Shown: one piece after another, positions 7,435 to 15,864 of the stretch
Position numbering within the stretch: the stretch's first letter is position 1
Layout of the letters: the number at the start of each line of letters is the position of its first letter
DNA from: JAFDXJ01 sp038257845
Lineage (GTDB): Bacteria; Bacteroidota; Bacteroidia; Chitinophagales; Chitinophagaceae
Assembly: GCA_038257845.1 (NCBI GenBank)
Contig: JBBSQL010000012.1
Location: 9,003-73,002, forward strand
Direction: 5' to 3'
Length of the DNA stretch: 64,000 nt
Made by a program: the position numbers and the translations under genes
Notes under the pieces: generated by a model
Told to the model about the DNA's origin: nothing
What the model saw: only the letters and a program-made list of their open reading frames with translations
The model's database searches: none

Positions 7435-8772
7435 ATGGAAGCAAAACAAAAATTGTCCCGTTTCGATTTTACCATGATTGTTGTTGGCCTCGTGATCGGC
7501 ATGGGAATTTTTAAAACTGCGGCAACTTCTGCAAAGGCATCTTTGGATCCATCTATGTTTTTTATTGCATGGGTATTGGGTGGCTTTATTGCTTTATGTG
7601 GCGCATTGACTTACGCGGAAATCGGTTCGCGCTATCCCGTTGTGGGCGGCTATTTCAGGATATTTGCGTACGCTTATCATCCGTCTATTGCATTTTCCAT
7701 TAACTGTATTATTCTTATCTCCAATGCTGCATCATTGAGTGCTGTTGCGCTGATTGGTTCTGAATATATCAACAACATTTTCTTTGGCGCAAGTGCAACT
7801 GGAAATACGCAGATTTATATTTCTATTTTTGCCATCATCCTTTTTTATGGGGTAAATTTATTGGGCTTAAAAGTCAGTGCGCGTACACAAAATGTACTGA
7901 TGATCATTAAAATATTAATGCTGCTTGTTTTGATCAGTGCCATATTTATTCCTGCAGCGCATTATGTTGGGAAACCATTTGTAGCACCAGCTTCCGTTCA
8001 GTTTATGGATTGGATCAAAGCGCTCGGTGTTGCATTGATCGCTGTTTCATTCACGTATGGAGGTTACCAGCAAACCATCAATTTTGGTAACGAAGTAAAA
8101 ACGCCTGCCAAAAATATCCCCAAAGGAATTTTTGCCGGAATAGCCATTATCATTGGCTTATACCTGCTGGTTAATTTTTCTTATTATAAAACCCTGGGTT
8201 TTGAAGGTTTGCAAAACAGTACAGAAATTGCTACATTAGTAACGACAAAAATCTTTGGCCCGGCCGGTGGAAAAGTGTTTTCAGTTTTATTATTTTTATC
8301 CGTGCTGGCTTATGTAAATGTTTTATTATTAAGCAATCCCCGCGTAATGTTTGCCATGAGTGAAGACGGCGTTTTGCCCGGTATTTTTCAAAAAAAATCA
8401 AAGAAAAAAGAAGTATTTATTATTTCTTTGACAACATTTACTGCACTTTGCATCATCATTTTATTTTATGCAAAAACATTTGACCGGCTTTTAAGTTTTA
8501 CAATTTTTCTCGATTGTTTTGGAATGGCCACTTCAGCGGGAGCAATTTTTATGCTGCGCAAAAAAACAAAACACCTCGATGGCACAGGTATTTATAAAAT
8601 GAAATTTTACCCGCTGATCCCAATTATATTTATTCTTGCTTATACTTTCGTGGGTATCAGTATTGCTATTGATAATCCGGAGACTGCGCTTACAGGCCTC
8701 GCTGTTCTGTCAGGATTTATGGTCATTTATTTTTTCACACATGGTTTAAAAAAGAAAACCAGGGAACCATAA
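7435..8772 (+). CDS. APC-superfamily amino acid permease
   Basis: This is a 445-residue, roughly 12-helix transporter of the amino acid-polyamine-organocation superfamily. The first helix carries the unwound-helix motif GLVIGMGIFKTAA, and the next helices read FFIAWVLGGFIALCGALTYAEIGSRYPVVGG, the best-conserved part of the family. FTYGGYQQTINFGNEVKTPAKNIPKG is the usual loop around helices 6-7. It should import an amino acid with H+ or by exchange; the substrate cannot be told. The gene converges with the SatP-type gene, with only 12 bp between their ends. Confidence 0.9.
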   Translation: MEAKQKLSRFDFTMIVVGLVIGMGIFKTAATSAKASLDPSMFFIAWVLGGFIALCGALTYAEIGSRYPVVGGYFRIFAYAYHPSIAFSINCIILISNAASLSAVALIGSEYINNIFFGASATGNTQIYISIFAIILFYGVNLLGLKVSARTQNVLMIIKILMLLVLISAIFIPAAHYVGKPFVAPASVQFMDWIKALGVALIAVSFTYGGYQQTINFGNEVKTPAKNIPKGIFAGIAIIIGLYLLVNFSYYKTLGFEGLQNSTEIATLVTTKIFGPAGGKVFSVLLFLSVLAYVNVLLLSNPRVMFAMSEDGVLPGIFQKKSKKKEVFIISLTTFTALCIIILFYAKTFDRLLSFTIFLDCFGMATSAGAIFMLRKKTKHLDGTGIYKMKFYPLIPIIFILAYTFVGISIAIDNPETALTGLAVLSGFMVIYFFTHGLKKKTREP

Positions 8773-8784
8773 ATTTTGCTTTAT

Positions 8785-9378
8785 TTATTTTGCCCCGATC
8801 GGCAAAACAACCTTTCCATGCACTTCATTGATCACTTGAGCAGCCGTGCCATACATAGCAGACAAGCCGCAAAAAATTCCTTCAAAACCTGCAATTTTTT
8901 TAATGGTTTCATTTCCTGTAAAATCACCCGCAGCTAATAAAAAAAATAAAATGGTCAGCGTGAGAAAAATGATTTGTAAGAGTGTATTGGATTTCAGTGT
9001 TGCAATAAACATGAAAAAAGTAAAGACACCCCAAAGCAATAAATACCAGCCCATTCCGTCTGCAGAGGTTTTCATATTTGCCGCAAGCGATGTATTGGGT
9101 AAAAATATCAATGCAACTAATGACAACCAAAACATGCCGTAAGCAGTGAATGCCGTAGCGCCGAATGTGTTATTTTTTTTCCATTCCTGGATACCGGCTA
9201 TGACTTGCGCCAGGCCACCCATAAAAATGCCCATAGAAAGGATCATACTGCTGAGTTCTATCAATCCCGCATTATGCAGATTTAATAAAACTGTAGTCAT
9301 GCCAAAGCCTAAAAGCCCCAATGGCGCGGGGTTAGCCGTTAATTCTGCAAAATGTGTTGTGGTTTGAGTCGTATTCAT
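8785..9378 (-). CDS. satP: SatP/YaaH (GPR1/FUN34) acetate-succinate transporter
   Basis: The 197-residue protein has six hydrophobic helices. It begins with the family signature NPAPLGLLGFGMTTVLLNL at about residues 16-34, which lines the acetate path in known structures. GIFMGGLAQVIAGIQEWKKNNTFGATAFTAYGMFW is the second conserved block. Such proteins are hexameric channels or H+ symporters for acetate and succinate in the inner membrane. The gene reads alone on the minus strand and no acetate kinase or acetyl-CoA synthetase gene adjoins it. Confidence 0.9.
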   Translation of the reverse strand: MNTTQTTTHFAELTANPAPLGLLGFGMTTVLLNLHNAGLIELSSMILSMGIFMGGLAQVIAGIQEWKKNNTFGATAFTAYGMFWLSLVALIFLPNTSLAANMKTSADGMGWYLLLWGVFTFFMFIATLKSNTLLQIIFLTLTILFFLLAAGDFTGNETIKKIAGFEGIFCGLSAMYGTAAQVINEVHGKVVLPIGAK

Positions 9379-9481
9379 AATCAGTTTTTAGATATAAAAT
9401 TGAAAGTACATTTATTTTAATAATAATTCCCTTCTTTATTGTAATTGCTGTTAAATCAACTAAAGAATCTAATTTTTCAAA

Positions 9482-9489
9482 TACTTTTG
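9482..9489 (+). promoter_or_regulatory. Promoter -7 element of the Cys/Met PLP gene
   Basis: TACTTTTG is an exact TAnnTTTG match 25 bp before the ATG at 9515. No TTG occurs at the usual 19-21 bp upstream, so the -33 element is weak or absent. Confidence 0.4.
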
Positions 9490-9514
9490 CGAAAATTTTT
9501 TAAAATAATTTTTC

Positions 9515-10687
9515 ATGGATGATCTGTCTTTTATATTAAATGAATTGGGTGAAAACCGGGACGAATATTTTCGGGCCATTGCACCGCCTATTGTGCAGAC
9601 GAGCAATTTCGCTTTTCATACCGTGGAGGATTTACGCAAAAGTTTTGAAGATGAATACAGCACATGGATATATAGCCGCGGAAAAAACCCAACGGTTGAA
9701 ATTTTAAAAGAAAAACTGGCAGCCCTGGATGGCGCGGAAGATTGCCTGGTGTTTAATAGTGGCGCTGCAGCGATCTTTGCGTCCGTATTATCACAGGTAA
9801 AAAGTGGTGATCATATTGTAAGTGTTCGTGGTGCATATACCTGGGCAAAAAAAATGTTTGATTTTATTTTACCACGCTTTAATGTAAGCACAACTTATAT
9901 TGATGGCAGGGATTTGCAAAATTTCAAATCTGCTACGCAACAAAATACCGTTTTATATTACCTCGAAAGCCCGAATAGCTGGAACTTTGAATTGCAGGAT
10001 CTCGAAGCAGTTGCAAAACTGGCAAAGGAAAAAAATATTATTACGATTTGTGATAATAGTTATTGTACGCCTGTATTTCAGCGGCCTATAGATTATGGAA
10101 TTGATCTCGTATTACAATCAGCCACAAAATATATCGGCGGCCATAGCGATACGATTGCCGGCGTATTATCCGGGAAAAAAGAAACCATCGAAAAAATATT
10201 CAATAGTGAATACATGAATATTGGCAGTGGCATACAACCTTTTAATGCGTGGCTGCTCATACGTGGTTTACGAACTTTGCGCACACGGTTGGAAGCTTCT
10301 GCTGCAAATGTTTTGGAAGTAATTAAATATTTAAAGCAGGAACCATTGGTGGAAAAAATCATTTACCCTTTTGATGAAAGTTTCCCCCAATATGCACTTG
10401 CCAAAAAACAAATGAAAAATGCCGGTGGCTTATTCAGTTTTATCATCCGGGCAAATAGCGAAAAGGAGGTTGAATTGTTTTGTAATTCCTTGCAGCATAT
10501 TTTGATTGCTATTAGTTGGGGCGGCCATGAAAGCCTCATTGTTCCCGGTTGTGCTGCATTGCCACGGAATAGCTTTGATGCACAAAATCCGGAACACCGG
10601 ATCCTGCGTTTTTATGCAGGCCTGGAAGAGCCGTCTTATATCATAAATGATCTTAAACAAGCTTTTGAAAAATTAAAGCATGATTAA
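9515..10687 (+). CDS. Cys/Met metabolism PLP-dependent enzyme (cystathionine synthase/lyase family)
   Basis: This 390-residue PLP enzyme belongs to fold-type I and the Cys/Met metabolism family. Landmarks are APPIVQTSNFAF near the N-terminus, YSRGKNPTVEILKEKLAALD, FNSGAAAIFA, the cofactor Asp in ICDNSYCTPVFQRP, and the Schiff-base lysine in LQSATKYIGGHSD (about residue 206). Members act as cystathionine gamma-synthase, gamma- or beta-lyase, or sulfhydrylases, and sequence reading alone does not settle which. The length is standard. It is a single gene between divergent or separate units. Confidence 0.88.
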   Translation: MDDLSFILNELGENRDEYFRAIAPPIVQTSNFAFHTVEDLRKSFEDEYSTWIYSRGKNPTVEILKEKLAALDGAEDCLVFNSGAAAIFASVLSQVKSGDHIVSVRGAYTWAKKMFDFILPRFNVSTTYIDGRDLQNFKSATQQNTVLYYLESPNSWNFELQDLEAVAKLAKEKNIITICDNSYCTPVFQRPIDYGIDLVLQSATKYIGGHSDTIAGVLSGKKETIEKIFNSEYMNIGSGIQPFNAWLLIRGLRTLRTRLEASAANVLEVIKYLKQEPLVEKIIYPFDESFPQYALAKKQMKNAGGLFSFIIRANSEKEVELFCNSLQHILIAISWGGHESLIVPGCAALPRNSFDAQNPEHRILRFYAGLEEPSYIINDLKQAFEKLKHD

Positions 10688-10766
10688 AATACCTAATAAC
10701 CTTTACAATTCCCGTTCATAATATATCATTTTATAAAAACATTTTGATACACTTATTTTGACTCCG

Positions 10767-12191
10767 ATGAAAAAAATAGCATTTATACTTTTAATAATAT
10801 TACCCGTAAGCCTGATGGCCCAGGAAAAATGGGATCTGCGTCATTGCGTGGAATATGCCATGCAAAACAATATTTCAGTACAGCAGGCAGATGTACAGGC
10901 CCGGATCGCTGCATTGCAAGTGAAGCAGGCTCAATTGAATCAATATCCCAATTTAAATTTTTCTACAAACGCAAGCTTACAGTTTGGCCGTTCTATTGAT
11001 CCTACCAGCAACCAGTTTACCACTTCTAAATTTTTCTCCCAAAATTATGGCTTGAATGGTGGAATTCAAATTTATAACTGGGGTAAATTAAAAAACAATG
11101 TAGTCTATTCCCGGTTTAATGCGGAAGCTGCATTCGAGGATATGAAAAAAGCGGCCAATGATATTGGTTTGAATGTGGCCAATTTTTATTTGCAGGTTTT
11201 ACTTGCGAATGAACAAATTGAAGTGAGTGAAATACAAATTAAACAAACGCTGGCACAATTTGATTTTACCAAAAAGAAAGTGGATGCCGGTGCTTTACCT
11301 GAATTGAATCTTGCAGAATTGGAGTCGCAACTGGCAACTGATAGCAGCAATCTTATAACTGCAAAAGCAACTTACGCGCAAAATATTCTTTCACTGAAAG
11401 CTTTATTAAATCTCGATGCTGCTTTGCCTTTCGATATAGAAACATCGCCGATAGAAACGATACCACTGGAACCTTTCGGAGAATTACAACCGGATGTGGT
11501 TTATCAATTGGCAGTGATGAACCAGCCGGAACAAAAAGCATATTCATTGCGGATCAAAGGCGCTGAAACAAATATTAAAATAAATAAATCCTCCATGTAC
11601 CCAACACTTTCGGGTTTCTATGGCTTGGGTTCTGCGTACAATAACCAGGCACAGCGTGTGATTGGTTCACAAGTAATTAATCTGCCCATTGGAAGTGTAA
11701 ATGTTGGTGGTCAAAGTTATGATGTATATCCACCTTCACCTTATACGATCAGCACATTTGGTAAAGCTCCTTATACTAACCAATTGAATAATAACTTTAA
11801 TCAAAACATTGGACTTAGTCTTTCCATTCCTATTTTTCAAAATGGTTCGGCGCGTATTAATTATGAGAGAAGTAAGCTGGATCTTACAAATGTGCAATTA
11901 CAAAAAGCACAGGCTGACCAAACCTTGAAAATAAATATTTATACAGCTTATTCAAATGCTGTAGCCTCTTTTCAAAAATTTACAGTGGGCATAAAACAAG
12001 TGAATGCCGCACAAAAAACGTATGATTTTGCACAGAAAAGATACGAGGTTGGTTTATTATCTACGTTTGAATTATTGACAGATCAGAATAATTTATTGCT
12101 TGCAAAACTGCAGCAACTGACCAGCCAGTATGATTATGTTTTCAAAATGAAAATCCTGGAATATTATAAAGGAGAAGGTTTAAAATTATAG
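10767..12191 (+). CDS. TolC family outer-membrane efflux protein
   Basis: This is a 474-residue outer-membrane channel of the TolC family. The signal peptide is MKKIAFILLIILPVSLMAQ. After it comes WDLRHCVEYAMQNN, the usual start of the first helical repeat. Two long helical repeats rich in Gln, Ala and Asn are separated by beta strands (YPTLSGFYGLGS, IGLSLSIPIF). FDFTKKKVDAGALPELNLAELE and YDFAQKRYEVGLLSTFELLTDQ are the matching repeat motifs. I take the ATG at 10767 because a TTG at 10758 adds only three residues; TATTTTG lies 7 bp before the ATG. It forms an operon with the adaptor gene 25 bp downstream. Confidence 0.92.
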   Translation: MKKIAFILLIILPVSLMAQEKWDLRHCVEYAMQNNISVQQADVQARIAALQVKQAQLNQYPNLNFSTNASLQFGRSIDPTSNQFTTSKFFSQNYGLNGGIQIYNWGKLKNNVVYSRFNAEAAFEDMKKAANDIGLNVANFYLQVLLANEQIEVSEIQIKQTLAQFDFTKKKVDAGALPELNLAELESQLATDSSNLITAKATYAQNILSLKALLNLDAALPFDIETSPIETIPLEPFGELQPDVVYQLAVMNQPEQKAYSLRIKGAETNIKINKSSMYPTLSGFYGLGSAYNNQAQRVIGSQVINLPIGSVNVGGQSYDVYPPSPYTISTFGKAPYTNQLNNNFNQNIGLSLSIPIFQNGSARINYERSKLDLTNVQLQKAQADQTLKINIYTAYSNAVASFQKFTVGIKQVNAAQKTYDFAQKRYEVGLLSTFELLTDQNNLLLAKLQQLTSQYDYVFKMKILEYYKGEGLKL

Positions 12192-12216
12192 CACAACAAA
12201 AGAAATCGTTTATACA

Positions 12217-13593
12217 ATGAGCAAGAGTTTAAAATGGATTATCATCAGTTTATCAGCAATTATTTTAGTGCTGATCATACTAAAAGTTACAGGTAAAATA
12301 GGCAAAGATGAAGGCACACAAGTGACCGCTGAAAAAGCGGAAAACCGCACCATTACTGAAGTAGTGACTGCCAGCGGAAAAATTTTCCCTGAAATTGAAG
12401 TTAAAGTAAGCCCGGATATTTCGGGTGAAATTGTTGAACTCAATGTTCAGGAAGGCGATACCGTAAGAAAGGGCCAGGTACTTGCAAAGATCTATGCAGA
12501 TATTTATGCATCACAAAGAGAACAGGCGGCCGCAGGTGTTAGCCAGTCAGTAGCGCAGGTGAATAATTCAAAAGCACAGCTCGATGCATTGCAGGCAACA
12601 TTAGACCAGGCACAATCTTCCTATACCAGGCAAAAAAAGTTATTGAACGATAAAGTGATTTCACAGGCAGAATTTGAACAGGCAGAGCAGGCTTATTTTT
12701 CTGCCAAAGCACAATATGCTGCTGCGAAGGCAAACATCAATGCCAATAAAGCAAATGTGCAAAGTGCTGAAGCAGGTTTAACTCGTGCAGATAAAGATAT
12801 GAGCCGTGCTACTATAACTGCGCCTATGGATGGCGTGATTAGTTTACTTGCTGTAAAAAAAGGAGAACGTGTAGCAGGTAATAGTTTTAATGTGGGCACA
12901 GAAATGATGCGCATAGCTGATTTGAATAGTATAGAAGCACAGGTGGATGTAGGAGAAAATGATATTCCTAAAGTAAAATTGGGTGATACTGCACTCGTGG
13001 AAGTAGATGCATTTACAGGTAGAAAATTTAAAGGAATCGTGTATAAAATTGCAAATCCTGTTTCCAATCCTTTATCATCCGGATCTTCTTCTGCCACTGT
13101 TACTAATTACCAGGTGCATATCCGCATTTTACCGGATTCTTATAAAGATTTAATGGTTAAAGGCCAACCATTTCCCTTTAGGCCAAACATGACTGCCAGT
13201 GCGGATATTCAAACTCAAACACATACCAATGCATTGTCTGTGCCTTTGAATGCAGTTACTACACGCGATAAAAAATCTGATAAAAATAAGTCTATTGATA
13301 AACCAAATACAGATAATTCAATGAATTCAAATGTATCAAACAGCAGCAGCGATGATGATATTGAAGAAGTTGTTTTTGTAATTGGAGCTGATGGCATGGT
13401 GCATAAAAAATCTGTAAAAACAGATATCCAGGATATTAATTATATACAAATAACGAGTGGTCTTAAAGCAGGTGACATGGTGGTTACAGGGCCTTATGAC
13501 GTAGTGAGCAAACAATTAGCAGACAGCACAAAGGTGAAAGTGGTTTCTAAAGAAACTTTACTGCAATCTTTTAAGAAAACAGATAACAAGTAA
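12217..13593 (+). CDS. HlyD/MacA-type periplasmic adaptor protein
   Basis: The 458-residue membrane-fusion protein is anchored by one N-terminal helix (WIIISLSAIILVLIILKV). It has a lipoyl half-motif (VKVSPDISGEIVELNVQEGD), a long coiled-coil hairpin rich in Ala and Gln (about residues 100-190), the second lipoyl half (ATITAPMDGVISLLAVKKGE), then beta-barrel and membrane-proximal domains. A Ser/Asn/Asp-rich insert (about residues 350-385) interrupts the C-terminal part. It should bridge an inner-membrane pump and the TolC protein encoded upstream. No ABC or RND permease follows; the operon ends at the terminator at 13611. The pump must be encoded elsewhere. Confidence 0.92.
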   Translation: MSKSLKWIIISLSAIILVLIILKVTGKIGKDEGTQVTAEKAENRTITEVVTASGKIFPEIEVKVSPDISGEIVELNVQEGDTVRKGQVLAKIYADIYASQREQAAAGVSQSVAQVNNSKAQLDALQATLDQAQSSYTRQKKLLNDKVISQAEFEQAEQAYFSAKAQYAAAKANINANKANVQSAEAGLTRADKDMSRATITAPMDGVISLLAVKKGERVAGNSFNVGTEMMRIADLNSIEAQVDVGENDIPKVKLGDTALVEVDAFTGRKFKGIVYKIANPVSNPLSSGSSSATVTNYQVHIRILPDSYKDLMVKGQPFPFRPNMTASADIQTQTHTNALSVPLNAVTTRDKKSDKNKSIDKPNTDNSMNSNVSNSSSDDDIEEVVFVIGADGMVHKKSVKTDIQDINYIQITSGLKAGDMVVTGPYDVVSKQLADSTKVKVVSKETLLQSFKKTDNK

Positions 13594-13610
13594 AAAATAT
13601 TCTAATTATG

Positions 13611-13638
13611 AGCCGGAAGATTTTCTTCCGGCTTTTTT
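13611..13638 (+). terminator. Intrinsic terminator of the tolC-hlyD operon
   Basis: AGCCGGAAG (611-619) pairs perfectly with CTTCCGGCT (625-633) around a 5-nt loop and is followed by a T-run to 13638. Confidence 0.88.
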
Positions 13639-13642
13639 GTGC

Positions 13643-13670
13643 TTGTAAAATAAAGTGTTTCGTATGTTTG
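13643..13670 (+). promoter_or_regulatory. Promoter of gpsA
   Basis: TTG (13643-13645), 17 bp and TATGTTTG (13663-13670), an exact TAnnTTTG, lie directly after the previous terminator. The -7 element overlaps the first in-frame ATG, which argues that translation begins at a later Met. Confidence 0.5.
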
Positions 13671-13690
13671 TAATTATCAAAATGCGGAAT

Positions 13691-14695
13691 ATGAAATTTG
13701 GTATTATCGGAAGCGGTAGTTGGGCAACTGCACTGGCAAAAATTTTAACGGACGGAAAAAATAAAATTAACTGGTGGATCCGCAATACTGATACCATCAA
13801 TTATTTCCAGGAACGCAACCACAATCCACATTATCTCAGCAAAGCTTATTTTGAAAAAGAATTGATAACATTGAGTGACAGTATTCATTTTGTTATTGAA
13901 AAATCGGATGTACTTGTTATTGCTGTGCCTTCGGCATATATACAGGATGTATTCAGTTCATTAAACAAGGATGCATTTAAAAATAAAAAAATTATATCCG
14001 CGGTAAAAGGTTTGTTGCCGGATAAAAATTTATTGCTGAGTGAATATCTTTCCAATGAATTTTCATTTCCCTTAAAGGATTATTTTGCTGTTTTAGGACC
14101 ATGCCATGCAGAAGAGATTTCTGCGGAAAAGCTTTCCTATCTTACGTTTTCAGGAATTGACACGGAGATGGCGGAGCAACTTTCATCCCATTTTGTAACG
14201 GCATATACCAACACCATAGTTAATGGCGATGTAAAAGGGGTACAATACGCAGCGGTATTAAAGAATATTTATGCATTGGGTGCGGGCATTGCGCATGGCC
14301 TCGATTATGGTGATAATTTTTTAAGTGTATATATCGCCAACAGCGCAAATGAAATGGTGCGGTTTCTGCGTAAAGCAAAAATAGATATGCATACCACGGA
14401 AGATATTATCAACTATGCAGCCTCCGTATATCTTGGTGATTTATTGGTGACCTGTTATTCGTTATATAGCCGTAACCGAACTTTTGGAAACATGATTGGC
14501 AAAGGTTATTCGGTAAAGTCTGCCCAGCTTGAATTGAACATGGTTGCTGAAGGATATAATGCGAGTCGTTGTATTTTCGACATCAATAAAAAAGTGGAAG
14601 CTGAAATTCCGATTGCGGATAATATTTATAAAATTTTATGGGAAAATTTACCCGCAAATGAAGGGTTTGAAAATATCGAATCAATTCTTGTTTAG
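13691..14695 (+). CDS. gpsA: NAD(P)H-dependent glycerol-3-phosphate dehydrogenase
   Basis: GpsA reduces dihydroxyacetone phosphate to sn-glycerol-3-phosphate, the backbone for phospholipids. The Rossmann motif GIIGSGSWATALAK stands right at the N-terminus. VIAVPSAYIQDV, ISAVKGLLP, the GPCHAEEIS segment and the substrate-site KNIYALGAGIAHGLDYGDN follow in the usual order. The catalytic lysine is probably that of GVQYAAVLKNIYA. The frame runs back to a GTG at 13655, but MKFGIIGSG at 13691 fits the family start and lies downstream of the promoter; ATG 13682 is the alternative. The 3' end overlaps the convergent hemW by 4 bp. Confidence 0.93.
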   Translation: MKFGIIGSGSWATALAKILTDGKNKINWWIRNTDTINYFQERNHNPHYLSKAYFEKELITLSDSIHFVIEKSDVLVIAVPSAYIQDVFSSLNKDAFKNKKIISAVKGLLPDKNLLLSEYLSNEFSFPLKDYFAVLGPCHAEEISAEKLSYLTFSGIDTEMAEQLSSHFVTAYTNTIVNGDVKGVQYAAVLKNIYALGAGIAHGLDYGDNFLSVYIANSANEMVRFLRKAKIDMHTTEDIINYAASVYLGDLLVTCYSLYSRNRTFGNMIGKGYSVKSAQLELNMVAEGYNASRCIFDINKKVEAEIPIADNIYKILWENLPANEGFENIESILV

Positions 14696-15831
14696 TGTTG
14701 AATCGTTTCTTCACGAAATAAATCAGCAGCTATTCCGTCGGCAAAGAATTTTCCTTTATCGGTCAAAATAAAATGATCTTTTTTATTTTTTAATTTTCCG
14801 GCATCTATCCATTTTACCGCGTCCCTGCTGATTTCCAGCGCAACACTTTCGCCAAATAAGCTTTTAATTTTTTCTAAAGAAATACCCGTCGAAGTCCGCA
14901 AACTTGTCATCAGGTATTCATTTAATTTTTGAATGTTGGATAAATATTCAATTTCAAAACAAGGTAATGATTGCCGGATGTTTTTTATATACAAAGCATT
15001 ATTTGAAATATTCCATTGCCTGCTTTCTCCATTATACGAATGTGCAGATGGACCTAATCCCAAATATTTTTTTTCAACCCAATAACTACTGTTATGCCTG
15101 CTTTCAAATCCTTGTTTTGCAAAATTGGAAATCTCGTATTGCAGATAACCGGCCTGTTTCATTTTCTTCAATAAAATATTAAAATGAATACTTTGCGTCG
15201 CCTGATCCACATCTTCCTTTTTATGTTGGATGATCATTTTTTGTAAAGCAGTTTTCGGTTCTACAGTCAGGGCATAACAGGATATATGCGGGATATTTAA
15301 AGCAATAACTTTATCAATATTTGCAGACCATTCTGTTTTACTTAAACCCGGAACGCCATAAATCAAATCAATAGAAAAATTTTCAAAGCCGGTTTCGCGT
15401 GCAAGATGAATACAATTTTCAGCCTGCAGGGCAGAGTGGGAGCGGTTCATCCAGTTCAAATGCTTTTCAAAAAAAGATTGGATGCCTATGCTCAACCGAT
15501 TTACGCCGAGTGCTTTCCATTGAGCCAGTGATTGTGTGGAAATATCATCCGGGTTTGCTTCAAGTGTAATCTCAGCGCTGGTTGAAACGGAATAATTTTT
15601 ATGCAGCGTTTCTAAAATTTTTTTCAATGCATCAATTCCAATAAGGGAAGGTGTACCACCACCAAAATAGATCGTTTCAACTGGTTCATTTAAATAATTT
15701 TTTCTTTCAATTGCCTCTCCGCAAATTGCATTGACCATTTCATCTATGCTGGAAATATTGGTGGAAAAATGAAAATTACAATAGTAACATGCTTGTTTGC
15801 AAAATGGAATATGAATATAAATACCTGCCAT
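14692..15831 (-). CDS. hemW: Radical SAM heme chaperone HemW
   Basis: This 379-residue radical SAM protein begins MAGIYIHIPFCKQACYYCNF, with the cluster cysteines C11, C15 and C18. The next block, TIYFGGGTPSLI, contains the GGE-like SAM site. Further family marks are LEANPDDIS, GVNRLSIGIQSF and FSIDLIYGVPGL. The length and the C-terminal HemN domain (GLGPSAHSYNG) fit HemW, which binds heme and delivers it to respiratory enzymes, rather than the oxygen-independent coproporphyrinogen oxidase HemN. Conclusive separation needs alignment, since older annotations use hemN for both. It is convergent with gpsA. Confidence 0.88.
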   Translation of the reverse strand: MAGIYIHIPFCKQACYYCNFHFSTNISSIDEMVNAICGEAIERKNYLNEPVETIYFGGGTPSLIGIDALKKILETLHKNYSVSTSAEITLEANPDDISTQSLAQWKALGVNRLSIGIQSFFEKHLNWMNRSHSALQAENCIHLARETGFENFSIDLIYGVPGLSKTEWSANIDKVIALNIPHISCYALTVEPKTALQKMIIQHKKEDVDQATQSIHFNILLKKMKQAGYLQYEISNFAKQGFESRHNSSYWVEKKYLGLGPSAHSYNGESRQWNISNNALYIKNIRQSLPCFEIEYLSNIQKLNEYLMTSLRTSTGISLEKIKSLFGESVALEISRDAVKWIDAGKLKNKKDHFILTDKGKFFADGIAADLFREETIQH

Positions 15832-15864
15832 GTAATGATACTTTTGTAAAATTGTGTCCTGAGA

